Source: Catenibacterium mitsuokai (GTDB taxonomy: Bacteria > Bacillota_I > Bacilli_A > Erysipelotrichales > Coprobacillaceae). From it: DNA of 64,000 nt. Below are positions 11,452 through 23,387 of the stretch, piece by piece. Under the pieces are notes generated by a model. It did no database searches, was not told the DNA's origin, and was given only the letters and a program-made list of their open reading frames with translations. The position numbers and the translations under genes are program-made. The DNA is taken from positions 648,001 to 712,000 of the forward strand of contig NZ_CP102271.1 of NCBI RefSeq assembly GCF_025148785.1. The letters run 5' to 3'. Each line of letters opens with the position of its first letter. Positions within the stretch are counted from its first letter, which is position 1.

Positions 11452-11460
11452 TGATATAAT
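11452..11460 (+). promoter_or_regulatory. Extended -10 promoter for the HAD phosphatase
   Basis: TGATATAAT is an extended -10 box, and the -35 region is poor. An in-frame ATG at 11459 overlaps this box, which argues that translation starts later, at 11492. Confidence 0.6.
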
Positions 11461-11491
11461 GGAAATACTTACTAGAAAAGGAGATTATATA

Positions 11492-12289
11492 ATGAGTAAA
11501 TTATTCTTTTTTGATATAGATGGTACATTAATAGATTGTAATCAGGATATTTATGAAATCACACCTGAAACAGTTCGCACTTTAGATAAATTAAAGGAGG
11601 CTGGACATGATGTGTTCTTATCAACAGGTAGATGTAAGTGTTTTATAGTAGATGGTGTTATGAAATACCCATTTTCTGGTTATGTAACATGTAATGGGGC
11701 TTATGTAGAGTATAAAGGCAAGTGTGTTTATAAGAATGTAGTTCCTGCAGAAGCGATTAAAGCAACTATGGATCTTTGTGAAAAATACCATTTCAATTAT
11801 TATTTTGAAGGTAATGATTATATTTATGTGAGAGATTCAAAAGATCCTGTTCATCAGGCATTTGCGAATAACTGGGGTATGAAAGAAGAAACTATCATTG
11901 ATTCATTTGATTATAAGAATATAGAAACTTATATCGGAATGATTGTCGTTAATTCAAAAGATGATATTCCAGTCATGGTAGAAACTTTAAGTCCTTATTT
12001 TGATGTTCAGAGACATCAAAGTGACCGTTCTTTTGATTTGACCTTAAAGGGATCATCAAAAGCAGTAGGGATTAAGGAATTTATAAAAGAATTAGGGAGA
12101 GATATCAATGATACAATCGCCTTTGGTGATGGGCGTAATGATATCGAAATGATTGAGGAAACAGGATTAGGCATTGCGATGGGAAATGCAGTACCTGAAT
12201 TAAAATCTGTTGCAAAATATGTTACTGCAAATATTGAAGAAGAAGGAATCACAGCTGCTTGTAAGCATTTTAATTATATTTCAGACTAA
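11492..12289 (+). CDS. HAD-superfamily phosphatase, Cof subfamily (IIB)
   Basis: This is a haloacid dehalogenase-type hydrolase, probably a sugar-phosphate or similar phosphatase. The 265-residue protein has motif I FFDIDGTLID near the N-terminus, motif II LSTGR, a conserved Lys region near KGSSKAVG and motif IV FGDGRNDIEM. The C2-type cap between motifs II and III puts it in the Cof/YbiV-like IIB group, whose members are promiscuous in vitro. AAAAGGAG at 11477-11484 selects ATG 11492 over the upstream ATG, which lies in the promoter. It appears monocistronic. The substrate cannot be inferred. Confidence 0.88.
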   Translation: MSKLFFFDIDGTLIDCNQDIYEITPETVRTLDKLKEAGHDVFLSTGRCKCFIVDGVMKYPFSGYVTCNGAYVEYKGKCVYKNVVPAEAIKATMDLCEKYHFNYYFEGNDYIYVRDSKDPVHQAFANNWGMKEETIIDSFDYKNIETYIGMIVVNSKDDIPVMVETLSPYFDVQRHQSDRSFDLTLKGSSKAVGIKEFIKELGRDINDTIAFGDGRNDIEMIEETGLGIAMGNAVPELKSVAKYVTANIEEEGITAACKHFNYISD

Positions 12290-12312
12290 TTTTGTTATAT
12301 TACGAAATAGTG

Positions 12313-12341
12313 TTGAAATTGCTTACAAGAATTGATATAAT
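12313..12341 (+). promoter_or_regulatory. Promoter of the PTS IIA gene
   Basis: TTGAAA (12313-12318), a 17-bp spacer and TATAAT (12336-12341) with a TGA extension form a near-consensus sigma-A promoter. Confidence 0.75.
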
Positions 12342-12386
12342 ATAAGCACAGATGAAATCTGGAATTGTTGTTAAAGGAGAATTAAA

Positions 12387-12695
12387 ATGGACGAACAGGA
12401 ACAGACAGTCATTAACTTAATCGTTAATGCTGGTAGCGCAAGAAGCTCAGCAATTGAAGCTATTCAGTATGCAAAAGCAGGAGATATCGAAAAGGCAGAT
12501 GAATCAATTCAGACTGCTAAAGAAACAGTTAACGAAGCTCATCATGCTCAGACTGAATTAATCCAGGCTGAAATCAGAGGAGAAAAAACTCCACTTAACT
12601 TATTAATGGTACATGCACAGGATCACTTAATGTGCGCATTAGTAGTTATCGATTTAGCTCAGGAATTTATTGATGTTTATAAGAAATTAGCTTAA
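12387..12695 (+). CDS. PTS lactose/cellobiose-family EIIA component
   Basis: This cytoplasmic phosphotransferase subunit passes phosphate from HPr to an EIIB of the lactose/chitobiose/cellobiose PTS family. The 102-residue helical protein has the family motif VHAQDHLM. His76 is the likely phosphorylation site, and Asp79 the metal ligand by analogy with LacF. It stands alone with a strong promoter and no IIB or IIC neighbour. A cellobiose-type IIC start lies at the right end of the window, about 51 kb away, and a GH4 6-phospho-glycosidase at 54560. It may serve several PTS systems. An insertion element begins just downstream. Confidence 0.92.
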   Translation: MDEQEQTVINLIVNAGSARSSAIEAIQYAKAGDIEKADESIQTAKETVNEAHHAQTELIQAEIRGEKTPLNLLMVHAQDHLMCALVVIDLAQEFIDVYKKLA

Positions 12696-12768
12696 TTTCA
12701 TAAATACCAATACAGCATCCCTTAAACTGGTTCAAAAGTCAAGGACAGAAAGTTGACAGTCCCTGCTA

Positions 12769-12803
12769 AATGAGCATCACCGTAAGGTGATGCTCATTTT
12801 TTT
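12769..12803 (+). terminator. Terminator at the left end of the insertion element
   Basis: A 13-bp stem (12769-12781 with 12786-12798) is followed by a T-run on the plus strand. It would stop transcription from the PTS IIA gene before it runs antisense into the transposase genes. It also lies downstream of orfB2 on the minus strand, where the T-run is poor. Confidence 0.8.
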
Positions 12804-12889
12804 GCGCCTGTTCCCCAGCCTTTTTCCACGACGAAAAGAAGTCCTGATTTTATGGACTTTTCCCGATATATTATTTATGATTTGTCTAA

Positions 12890-14203
12890 TTAGTATAATG
12901 CATCAAGATCCTTATAATAGTCCAGTTCTGTATAGTTCTTCCAGTTCAATGGATCCTTAAGCAGTTTCTTGATTTCAGCTGTTGCTTCATGATAATAGAA
13001 TTTTAAAGCCTTACTAATCTTCTCAATGATTTCCGAAATCTTCTTCAGCTGATTCTCTACTAGTTCCTGCTGTTTTACCCATTTCCTGTTTTCATCCTCC
13101 ATCTTCTTCATATCACGCATGATGATTTCGCCCGCATTCCTTAATAATCTGGACTGCTGCTCATCGATCTTCTGACGTTCCTTACGGAGCTCCTTCTTTT
13201 TTTCCTGCATTTCAAGCTTAGCCTCAATGATCTTTTCAAGAGGCATAAGCTCTGATGCCTTCACCCCATAATAGCTGTCCAGTGGATACTGACCTGTCAC
13301 CTTATATGTATAGAATTCACTTGGAGACAGTGCTGCAAGGGTATCCTGATATCTTTCATTATTATGCATATTGATATATCCATTAATGAGCCTTCTTACA
13401 GTAGCTATATCCCCACATCTTGCGATGATGTCAATGACCTCAGTCTTCATACGCCCAAAGAATGATTCCATAGGAGCGTTGTCCTGACTGTTTCCTCTTC
13501 TGGACATTGACTGGATGAAATCATTCTCATTAAGAAGCTGTTTGAAAGATGTTGACAGATACTGTGAGCCCTGGTCACTGTGGCAGTATACCTCCAGATT
13601 CTTGGGGAACTCGTCCTTATGATTCTCCATCATATTATTGAATGCCTTCTGAACAAGAGACACATCCATTCTGCCTGATACATAATGACCTAGTATTTCA
13701 GTTGTATAGGCATCCTTGAACGCACACATATAGGCTGGAGTACGGCTATAGCCGTAATGAATATAAGTGATATCAGTAAGGATGACCTGTCTTACACCTA
13801 ACTTGAAGTTACGGTTAACGAGATTAGGCTTTGCCATGCACTCATGATGGTGGGTTGCCTGTCCCTTGTATGCATCCTTCTTGGGAAGCTGTGCAGTAAT
13901 CTGCATCTTTTTCATGATGGCTGAAGCTCTTGATACGCTGATATTGTAATTGAACCTTCTGAACATATGTCGGCGGAAAGTTCGCTTTCCGGGAACGAAT
14001 CCTAGTGTTTTAATGATCTTCTTGAAGCACTGCATCACATGGCTTTCATCCTGTTTTCTAGCTGCCTGCTTCCCGTCTCTATCCTCCCTGCGTGCCACAT
14101 AATTATAATAGCCGGTGCTGCTTACACCAAATAATTTGAACACTTTGGTGTTAGTATAACCATTCTCTTTTGCCTTTCCCCTGCTTATGTAGTCATAAGC
14201 CAT
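12890..14203 (-). CDS. IS3-like DDE transposase with long coiled-coil tail (orfB2)
   Basis: This is the second integrase-type transposase of the element. The 437-residue protein has an N-terminal HTH-like region, then an rve core with DITYIHYG (first Asp), HSDQGSQY (second Asp) and NAPMESFFGRMK (Glu). Those residues are as in IS3-family OrfB. Unlike standard OrfB proteins of about 280-300 residues, it continues for about 130 residues (about 300-437) of Glu/Lys-rich helix predicted to be coiled coil. AAAGGAGG overlaps the end of orfA2, and ATG 14203 follows at good spacing, so it is translated separately rather than by frameshift. Confidence 0.88.
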   Translation of the reverse strand: MAYDYISRGKAKENGYTNTKVFKLFGVSSTGYYNYVARREDRDGKQAARKQDESHVMQCFKKIIKTLGFVPGKRTFRRHMFRRFNYNISVSRASAIMKKMQITAQLPKKDAYKGQATHHHECMAKPNLVNRNFKLGVRQVILTDITYIHYGYSRTPAYMCAFKDAYTTEILGHYVSGRMDVSLVQKAFNNMMENHKDEFPKNLEVYCHSDQGSQYLSTSFKQLLNENDFIQSMSRRGNSQDNAPMESFFGRMKTEVIDIIARCGDIATVRRLINGYINMHNNERYQDTLAALSPSEFYTYKVTGQYPLDSYYGVKASELMPLEKIIEAKLEMQEKKKELRKERQKIDEQQSRLLRNAGEIIMRDMKKMEDENRKWVKQQELVENQLKKISEIIEKISKALKFYYHEATAEIKKLLKDPLNWKNYTELDYYKDLDALY

Positions 14204-14220
14204 GAAGAGCTTGTCCTCCT

Positions 14221-14697
14221 TTACTTCTTGTCGCTGTAGGATGAGTATATCTCCTCCAGTATGGAAGGCATTTTTTTTTGAAATTCTACGTAATCCTCAA
14301 GATATCTGATACGTGCCTCCTGGTATGCAACCTTCTCTTCGAGAGTCATTTCAGGCATTTCCTCAATAGGGATGCTTCCATCATAGTTCTCAGCCTTTGG
14401 TTCAAACTCCCCGTTCTTCGCTTTCTGTCTTGCACGCTTGGCTGCTGCCTGAGCGCAGTTCTTTCCTAGTTTCTTAGTATCGAACCCTAATGATTCATAA
14501 GCCTCGATTGATGTCATTCCACTTTCAAGCTGCTTATACAGTGCAACATAGAAGTCCTTTGTATAGATGAATGCATCCATATTCTTTGTAAGTTCTGCAA
14601 CGAACTTATTATCTGAATGTTCAATAACTGCATCTCTATGTGCAAGTCTCTGCGCCTCTGTCTGCTGTTGCCTGTTCTTCTTTCTTTCCTGAGCCAT
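14221..14697 (-). CDS. Small accessory protein of the insertion element (orfA2)
   Basis: This 158-residue basic, helical protein occupies the OrfA position before orfB2. Its middle (residues about 45-90) has the pattern IYTKDFYVALYKQLESG...ESLGFDTKKLG, and the same pattern occurs three times in orfA1. That makes it a likely DNA-binding or helix-turn-helix-like module. The C-terminus is charged and probably helical. It starts inside the end of orfB1 (62-nt overlap) with AGGAGG about 12 nt upstream, suggesting translational coupling. No further function can be assigned. Confidence 0.75.
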   Translation of the reverse strand: MAQERKKNRQQQTEAQRLAHRDAVIEHSDNKFVAELTKNMDAFIYTKDFYVALYKQLESGMTSIEAYESLGFDTKKLGKNCAQAAAKRARQKAKNGEFEPKAENYDGSIPIEEMPEMTLEEKVAYQEARIRYLEDYVEFQKKMPSILEEIYSSYSDKK

Positions 14698-15571
14698 ATA
14701 ATTCCATATCCTCCTCTGTCAGAGCGCCAAGCTCAACTGCACGCTTGAGCGCCTTTTCTCTCGCTTTTTTCATCATTTTATCATACTTTTCCTGTTCGTT
14801 TTGAAGATAATCTGAATATTCATTATCAGATAATGAATTAAGATAGTCTTCATATTCAGTTGGTGTCATCTTATTACGTGTCCACTGAGGACGCTCATTA
14901 TTATAGTAGTATACATAATTATCTATCATTTCCTTCACTTCTTCCGGAGTGGAACAGCCAGACAGGTCGCACTCATCCTTCATATGTCCAAAGAAGGATT
15001 CCTGGCTTGCATTATCCCAGCAGTTTCCCCTGCGTGACATGGACTGTCTGTATCCTAGTTCCTTAAGCCTGCCCTGGAATAAATCATTAAAATAGAGGGA
15101 GCCCTGGTCAGAATGGAAGATGGCATCCTCAGAAGGATCAAGAGTATCTATTGTATCCATAACTAAATTAAGATCGTTACCTGAAGAAGTGATATGACTT
15201 ACAACACGTCCGCTTACTGCATCCTTTATGCAAGACAGGTATTCAGTTCTGTTCAGCCCGTATTTTAGATAGCTCACATCTGTGAGCAGTATGTCACCCG
15301 GCCTTGCCAGACGGAACATTCTCTTAAGAAGGTTTGGCTTCCTGTTGCTTTTTAAGTTTTCTCTGTACGTTTTCAATTCAGTACGCTCCCTGCGGATGGC
15401 GCATATGCAGTTGTATTTTCTCATCAGCCTGAGAATCTTGTTTCTCCCAAAATGAACACCACATATATCGGGAAGCATCATATAGATGGTGCGCGTTCCT
15501 TTTCTGAATCCCTTATAATCCATGACCTTCCTTATGTATTCAAAATCAATCTCATCCTGCCTTTCTTTCAT
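14636..15571 (-). CDS. IS3-like DDE transposase (orfB1), probably expressed by -1 frameshift
   Basis: This is the first integrase-type transposase of the element, 311 residues from ATG 15571. It has an N-terminal HTH_21-like region (KGTRTIYMMLPDICGV), then the catalytic DVSYLKYG, HSDQGSLYF and NCWDNASQESFFGHMK segments supplying D, D and E. A charged tail of about 70 residues follows. The frame stays open upstream of the ATG to at least base 15709, overlapping the end of orfA1 in the -1 frame and adding an IS3-typical stretch ending GISKSSYY. A fusion of about 645 residues with orfA1 is therefore likely. Confidence 0.87.
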   Translation of the reverse strand: MKERQDEIDFEYIRKVMDYKGFRKGTRTIYMMLPDICGVHFGRNKILRLMRKYNCICAIRRERTELKTYRENLKSNRKPNLLKRMFRLARPGDILLTDVSYLKYGLNRTEYLSCIKDAVSGRVVSHITSSGNDLNLVMDTIDTLDPSEDAIFHSDQGSLYFNDLFQGRLKELGYRQSMSRRGNCWDNASQESFFGHMKDECDLSGCSTPEEVKEMIDNYVYYYNNERPQWTRNKMTPTEYEDYLNSLSDNEYSDYLQNEQEKYDKMMKKAREKALKRAVELGALTEEDMELYGSGKKEEQATADRGAETCT

Positions 15572-15678
15572 ACCGTAATTATCATCTGAGAGTATTGAAT
15601 AATAGGATGACTTGGATATGCCGATTCTCTTTAGTATGGAACGGATAGAATAATCATATCTGTCGTGTGGGAGGTCTC

Positions 15679-16575
15679 TTATCCATATGCATAATGCCTT
15701 CTTCTGCTCGGGGTAAGGGAAGGAAGAATTTTCCTGATAGTATCAAAATGCATCATTGACAGTTTTTCTAGTGCTCTCATCCTGTTGTGCTGGATGCGGC
15801 ATCTGAACTCCTGGTCACATTCCACCACCATATCATCAGAATCACCATTCCAGGATATGAGCTGTTTCTTTATTTTATTTCGCACTCTGATAGGAAAATC
15901 AGAACCATCAATCTCAAATATTCCAAGGATCTCATCAACGGGATAACTATAGAATATTGAAGCTTCATCATAGAACTGTTTATTAAGTGTAAAATGATCT
16001 GTATTGCATCTCTTTACATATGGATGACCAAAGTATTTCTCTGCTGCATCAGCACTTATCTTTTCTTTAGTTTTTTCTCCATCTTCAAGTTTTCTTTTTA
16101 ATTCATATATTCTATGATATCCGACTTTTTCGGGATCAAGACCACAGGATTCAAGCTGATTTTCAATGGACACAGAAGGATATTCTTTATAGGCTTTATT
16201 AATGAACTCAGAACTAAATGTAATTCCTCTACGTCCTTTGACGAATACCCCGGAGTCAACTAGAAATGAATTATCATATAATTCAACTGAATATATACTC
16301 TGTCCAAATACCTTATTTTTTCCGTTAGTAGGACGACCATAGCGCTTAAAGTTAATGTTGATGTTATTTATTATAATTTTCCCTAACATCGAACAATCAA
16401 AGCCGTATGATTTAAGTGTTTCTCTTATCTGTAAGGTAGATGGCTGCTTAATCCATTCATCATATAAGATGCATCTGAATTCATGTGTTAATACAAGTCT
16501 GTCTTGTCTTATGGCTTTGACATAGGGTGATTTAGATAATAACTCAATTTCTTCATTAGTGAACTTTTTTGGCAT
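15679..16575 (-). CDS. OrfA-like protein with three repeated helical modules (orfA1)
   Basis: This is the first protein of the insertion element, 298 residues. It contains three diverged copies of one module: LVLTHEFRCILYDEW...YGFDCSMLG (residues about 26-75), ITFSSEFINKAYKEY...CGLDPEKVG (about 116-165) and FTLNKQFYDEASIFY...IFEIDGSD (about 193-240). A single copy is in orfA2. I infer a DNA-binding role, because the gene sits where IS3 elements carry the helix-turn-helix OrfA. It ends 30 nt inside the overlap with the orfB1 frame. No good ribosome site precedes ATG 16575, and a terminator hairpin lies about 25 nt upstream. No TIGR or Pfam family is recognised by eye. Confidence 0.72.
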   Translation of the reverse strand: MPKKFTNEEIELLSKSPYVKAIRQDRLVLTHEFRCILYDEWIKQPSTLQIRETLKSYGFDCSMLGKIIINNININFKRYGRPTNGKNKVFGQSIYSVELYDNSFLVDSGVFVKGRRGITFSSEFINKAYKEYPSVSIENQLESCGLDPEKVGYHRIYELKRKLEDGEKTKEKISADAAEKYFGHPYVKRCNTDHFTLNKQFYDEASIFYSYPVDEILGIFEIDGSDFPIRVRNKIKKQLISWNGDSDDMVVECDQEFRCRIQHNRMRALEKLSMMHFDTIRKILPSLTPSRRRHYAYG

Positions 16576-16598
16576 AGCATAATTTCAACAACGAAACG

Positions 16599-16626
16599 AA
16601 AAAAAGATACCCACAAGGTGGGTATC
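16599..16626 (-). terminator. Terminator just upstream of orfA1 at the right end of the insertion element
   Basis: GATACCCAC (16606-16614) pairs perfectly with GTGGGTATC (16618-16626), and on the minus strand it is followed by seven T residues. It would block minus-strand read-through from the rRNA side. It leaves almost no room for a promoter before orfA1, so transposase expression may depend on read-through. A CAACAAC/GTTGTTG pair flanks it and could form an alternative fold. Confidence 0.75.
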
Positions 16627-16836
16627 ACAACTGTCAGGTTGTTGTCCTCCTTATGGGTACCATTTTACCTTCAATGGGATGCTTTTTTATACTTAAATTA
16701 TCAAATAAGACACACTGGATGGCATATAAAAGCGATTTAGAAATCAGGGTAAAAATAAATTGAATTGAATTTATGAAGCGTATAAGGGCTTAAAATGCGA
16801 TATATAACAAAAAATCAAAAAATATTCAAAAAACAC

Positions 16837-16865
16837 TTTACAAGTTCCGATATTTTAGGTATTAT
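16837..16865 (+). promoter_or_regulatory. rRNA operon promoter
   Basis: TTTACA (16837-16842) and TATTAT (16860-16865) are 17 bp apart, with a strongly A/T-rich stretch upstream (16800-16836) resembling an UP element. The remaining sequence from 16683 to 16800 shows no gene. Confidence 0.75.
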
Positions 16866-16901
16866 AGACAGGCAGTCCGGGAGACGGGCTGAGACAGAAC
16901 A

Positions 16902-16925
16902 TTGAAAACTGAACAGATACACGTC
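16902..16925 (+). other. 5' arm of the 16S processing stem
   Basis: This leader segment is nearly complementary to 18518-18539 just after the 16S gene, with TACACGTC and AAAACTGAACA as the core pairs. Such stems around 16S rRNA are RNase III processing sites. Confidence 0.7.
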
Positions 16926-16977
16926 AGATTTATTTGAAAACATTTAATTGATGAGCTGAACATCAGCTCTTCACATA

Positions 16978-18507
<1,530 letters not shown>

Positions 18508-18517
18508 TAGGGAGACA

Positions 18518-18539
18518 GACGTGTAATGTTCAGTTTTGA
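18518..18539 (+). other. 3' arm of the 16S processing stem and start of the 16S-23S spacer
   Basis: This arm pairs with 16902-16925. The spacer that follows (to 18740) contains a short hairpin (GAGTGctctggCACTC, about 18538-18553) and no tRNA gene. Confidence 0.65.
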
Positions 18540-18740
18540 GTGCTCTGGCACTCAGGAGAGATCCTTGAAAATCAGATATGATCATCAAATGGAAAGTTTT
18601 AAAAACTTTCTGCACACAAAGATAAGATGTAAGTGAGATCGAGAAATCAAACAAAGATAAGAAGGTCTAGTACATCTGGTCTGAAGGCAAAAATACTAAG
18701 AACAGAAATACTCAAGCGAACTAAAGAGAACCAATCACAA

Positions 18741-21618
<2,878 letters not shown>

Positions 21619-21679
21619 GATTGGAAAGAGTAGAGACTAGTAGAGATGACGTATCTGGTTTTGAGGGATCCCTCGAGGA

Positions 21680-21787
<108 letters not shown>

Positions 21788-21799
21788 TCCTTTTTTTAT

Positions 21800-21824
21800 G
21801 CCTTCCGTCAGGAGGGCTTTTTTT
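21800..21824 (+). terminator. Terminator of the rRNA operon
   Basis: GCCTTCC (21800-21806) pairs with GGAGGGC (21811-21817), followed by seven T residues. Confidence 0.85.
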
Positions 21825-22195
21825 GTATTCACTAGTGACTCTATTATACATACCTAAACTTAATTTTTTTCTGTAACACATCTCCTGATGTTTTTTTTTT
21901 TCTATTTTCTAATATACATAACATTAATTATTATTCTATATATATAAGATGATCCTCAAAGTAATGATAAACTGACCAATAGTTAAAACATTATCATTTC
22001 TATTAATAGTTTGGATATTGATAGGATGAGACTTGCATAATCCATAAATTTGGTAAAAACCAACCATAAAAAAGAAATAATTGCATAAATTAACGCTATT
22101 ATCGATATGATAGCGCATACATTTATTGTTGAAAAAGTGTTGAATTATTCAATAAAAAATTTATTAAAAAAATCAAAAAAAAGTTTAAAAAGGGC
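21825..22195 (+). other. AT-rich intergenic region without a recognisable gene
   Basis: No convincing gene lies here. The only structures I see are an inverted repeat AATGATAA/TTATCATT (21963-21970 with 21991-21998, with a smaller AACT/AGTT pair nested inside) and a dyad CGCTAT/ATAGCG around 22093-22115. The short minus-strand ORF here has atypical composition and no ribosome site. Confidence 0.5.
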
Positions 22196-22224
22196 TTGAT
22201 TTATCTGTTTTATTACGGTATTAT
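22196..22224 (+). promoter_or_regulatory. Promoter of the S10-spc-alpha operon
   Basis: TTGATT (22196-22201), a 17-bp spacer and TATTAT (22219-22224) precede a structured leader. Confidence 0.75.
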
Positions 22225-22228
22225 ATGA

Positions 22229-22343
22229 GCGTTGTGAAACGCGAAGATGTGCGAGGTTGCTGAAACGCTGACAGCCGTTGTCATGAACGGAAGAGTGCTC
22301 AGGGAATTCGCATTGAGCGTTGTCTAACAAATAGACAAGGAGG
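22229..22343 (+). promoter_or_regulatory. Structured leader of rpsJ (S10 operon leader)
   Basis: The leader forms several hairpins: GCGTT/AACGC at its start, CCGTT/AACGG (22275-22290), a longer-range TGCGA/TCGCA pair (22250-22312) and TTGTCT/AGACAA (22320-22338), which abuts the AAGGAGG ribosome site. Autogenous control of S10 operons by ribosomal proteins (L4 in E. coli) is known. A similar role here is an inference. Confidence 0.55.
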
Positions 22344-22350
22344 AATAATC

Positions 22351-22659
22351 ATGGCAAACAACAAAATCAGAATCAGACTTAAGTCTTTTGATCACAAGAT
22401 CCTAGATGCTTCTGCAGAAAAGATCGTAGCTGCAGCTAAGAAGTCTGGTGCTCAGGTAGTTGGTCCTGTACCATTACCTACAGAAAAGGAAATTTATACG
22501 ATCTTAAGAGCAGTTCACAAATATAAGGATTCTCGTGAACAGTTCGAAATCAGAACTCACAAACGTTTAATCGACGTAGTGAACCCTACACCAGAAACAG
22601 TTGATGTTTTAACTAGATTAGAAGTACCAAGTGGTGTAGATATTGAAATTAAGTTATAA
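22351..22659 (+). CDS. rpsJ: 30S ribosomal protein S10
   Basis: S10 is part of the 30S head and, as NusE, also joins antitermination complexes. The 102-residue product starts [19 protein letters not shown] and contains the conserved GPVPLPT and RTHKRLIDV segments. AAGGAGG precedes ATG 22351. It opens a run of thirty closely spaced genes to rplQ and is preceded by its own promoter and structured leader. It lies far from tuf, unlike in many relatives. Confidence 0.98.
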   Translation: MANNKIRIRLKSFDHKILDASAEKIVAAAKKSGAQVVGPVPLPTEKEIYTILRAVHKYKDSREQFEIRTHKRLIDVVNPTPETVDVLTRLEVPSGVDIEIKL

Positions 22660-22680
22660 GAAAGGTAAAAGGTGTAACTC

Positions 22681-23364
22681 ATGAAAGGAATCTTAGGTCG
22701 TAAGATCGGAATGACTCAAGTTTTCGCTACTGATGGTAAGTTAATCCCAGTAACAGTTATCGAAGCAACTCCAAACGTAGTTCTTCAGAAGAAGACTGTT
22801 GAAACTGATGGATACAACGCAATCCAGGTTGGTTTCGAAGACAAGAGAGAAAAGCTTGCAAACAAGCCAGAAAAAGGTGTGGTTGCTAAAGCAAACACAG
22901 CTCCTAAGCGCTTCATTAAAGAATTTCGTTTTGACGAAATGATGAGTTATGAAGTTGGACAGACAGTTTCTGTTGATAGCTTTGTAGCTGGTGAAGTAGT
23001 TGACGTAACAGGTACAAGTAAAGGTAAAGGCTATCAGGGTGTTATCAAGAGACACGGACAGCACATCGGTCCAAAGGGACATGGTTCAGGAGCTCACAGA
23101 ATTGTAGGTTCTATGGGTCCAATCGCTCCAAACAGAATTGCTCCTGGTAAGAATCTTCCAGGACAGATGGGTGGAAACACAAGAACAGTTCAGAATCTTG
23201 AAATTGTTGCAGTTGATGTAGAAAAGAACGTATTACTAGTTAGCGGATCAGTACCTGGTCCTAAGAAAGGCTTAGTAGTCGTTAAGTCTGGTATCAAGGC
23301 AAACGGAAAAACAAACGAAGCTGCTGAATTAGTAAATTATGCTACTGAAGCAGTTGCAGAATAA
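22681..23364 (+). CDS. rplC: 50S ribosomal protein L3
   Basis: L3 is an early-assembly protein whose long loop reaches towards the peptidyl transferase centre. The 227-residue protein starts [15 protein letters not shown] and carries the [16 protein letters not shown] and [13 protein letters not shown] segments; the latter includes the Gln methylated by PrmB in some bacteria. It follows rpsJ by 21 nt with an AAGGTAAAAGG-type site. Confidence 0.98.
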   Translation: MKGILGRKIGMTQVFATDGKLIPVTVIEATPNVVLQKKTVETDGYNAIQVGFEDKREKLANKPEKGVVAKANTAPKRFIKEFRFDEMMSYEVGQTVSVDSFVAGEVVDVTGTSKGKGYQGVIKRHGQHIGPKGHGSGAHRIVGSMGPIAPNRIAPGKNLPGQMGGNTRTVQNLEIVAVDVEKNVLLVSGSVPGPKKGLVVVKSGIKANGKTNEAAELVNYATEAVAE

Positions 23365-23387
23365 TGAAGTGGAAGGAGGAAAAACTA

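Larger units (their letters stand above)
12715..16682 (-). mobile_element. Insertion element of about 4 kb with two IS3-like transposase modules
   Basis: Four minus-strand ORFs are packed between a PTS gene and an rRNA operon: orfA1, orfB1, orfA2 and orfB2. orfB1 overlaps orfA2 by 62 nt, and orfB2 has its ribosome site right at the orfA2 stop, so the four read as one transcription unit. Both orfB products carry rve/DDE cores. Candidate ends are an 8-bp perfect match, AGCATCCC at 12714-12721 and its complement at 16676-16683, followed inward by weak similarity. Hairpin terminators sit just inside both ends and face inward. I see no clear target-site duplication, so the exact ends are tentative. 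Confidence 0.7.

Noticed and set aside
12890-15571. One insertion sequence nested within another
   Set aside because: No ORF is interrupted, the ORFs overlap in operon fashion, and I see no internal pair of terminal repeats.
18508-18740. tRNA gene in the 16S-23S spacer
   Set aside because: No cloverleaf or CCA-ended acceptor stem can be drawn; only the processing stem and a small hairpin are present.
21936-22330. Two small minus-strand ORFs between the rRNA operon and rpsJ
   Set aside because: One lies in AT-rich spacer with unlikely composition, and the other is antisense to the S10 leader. Neither has a ribosome site.
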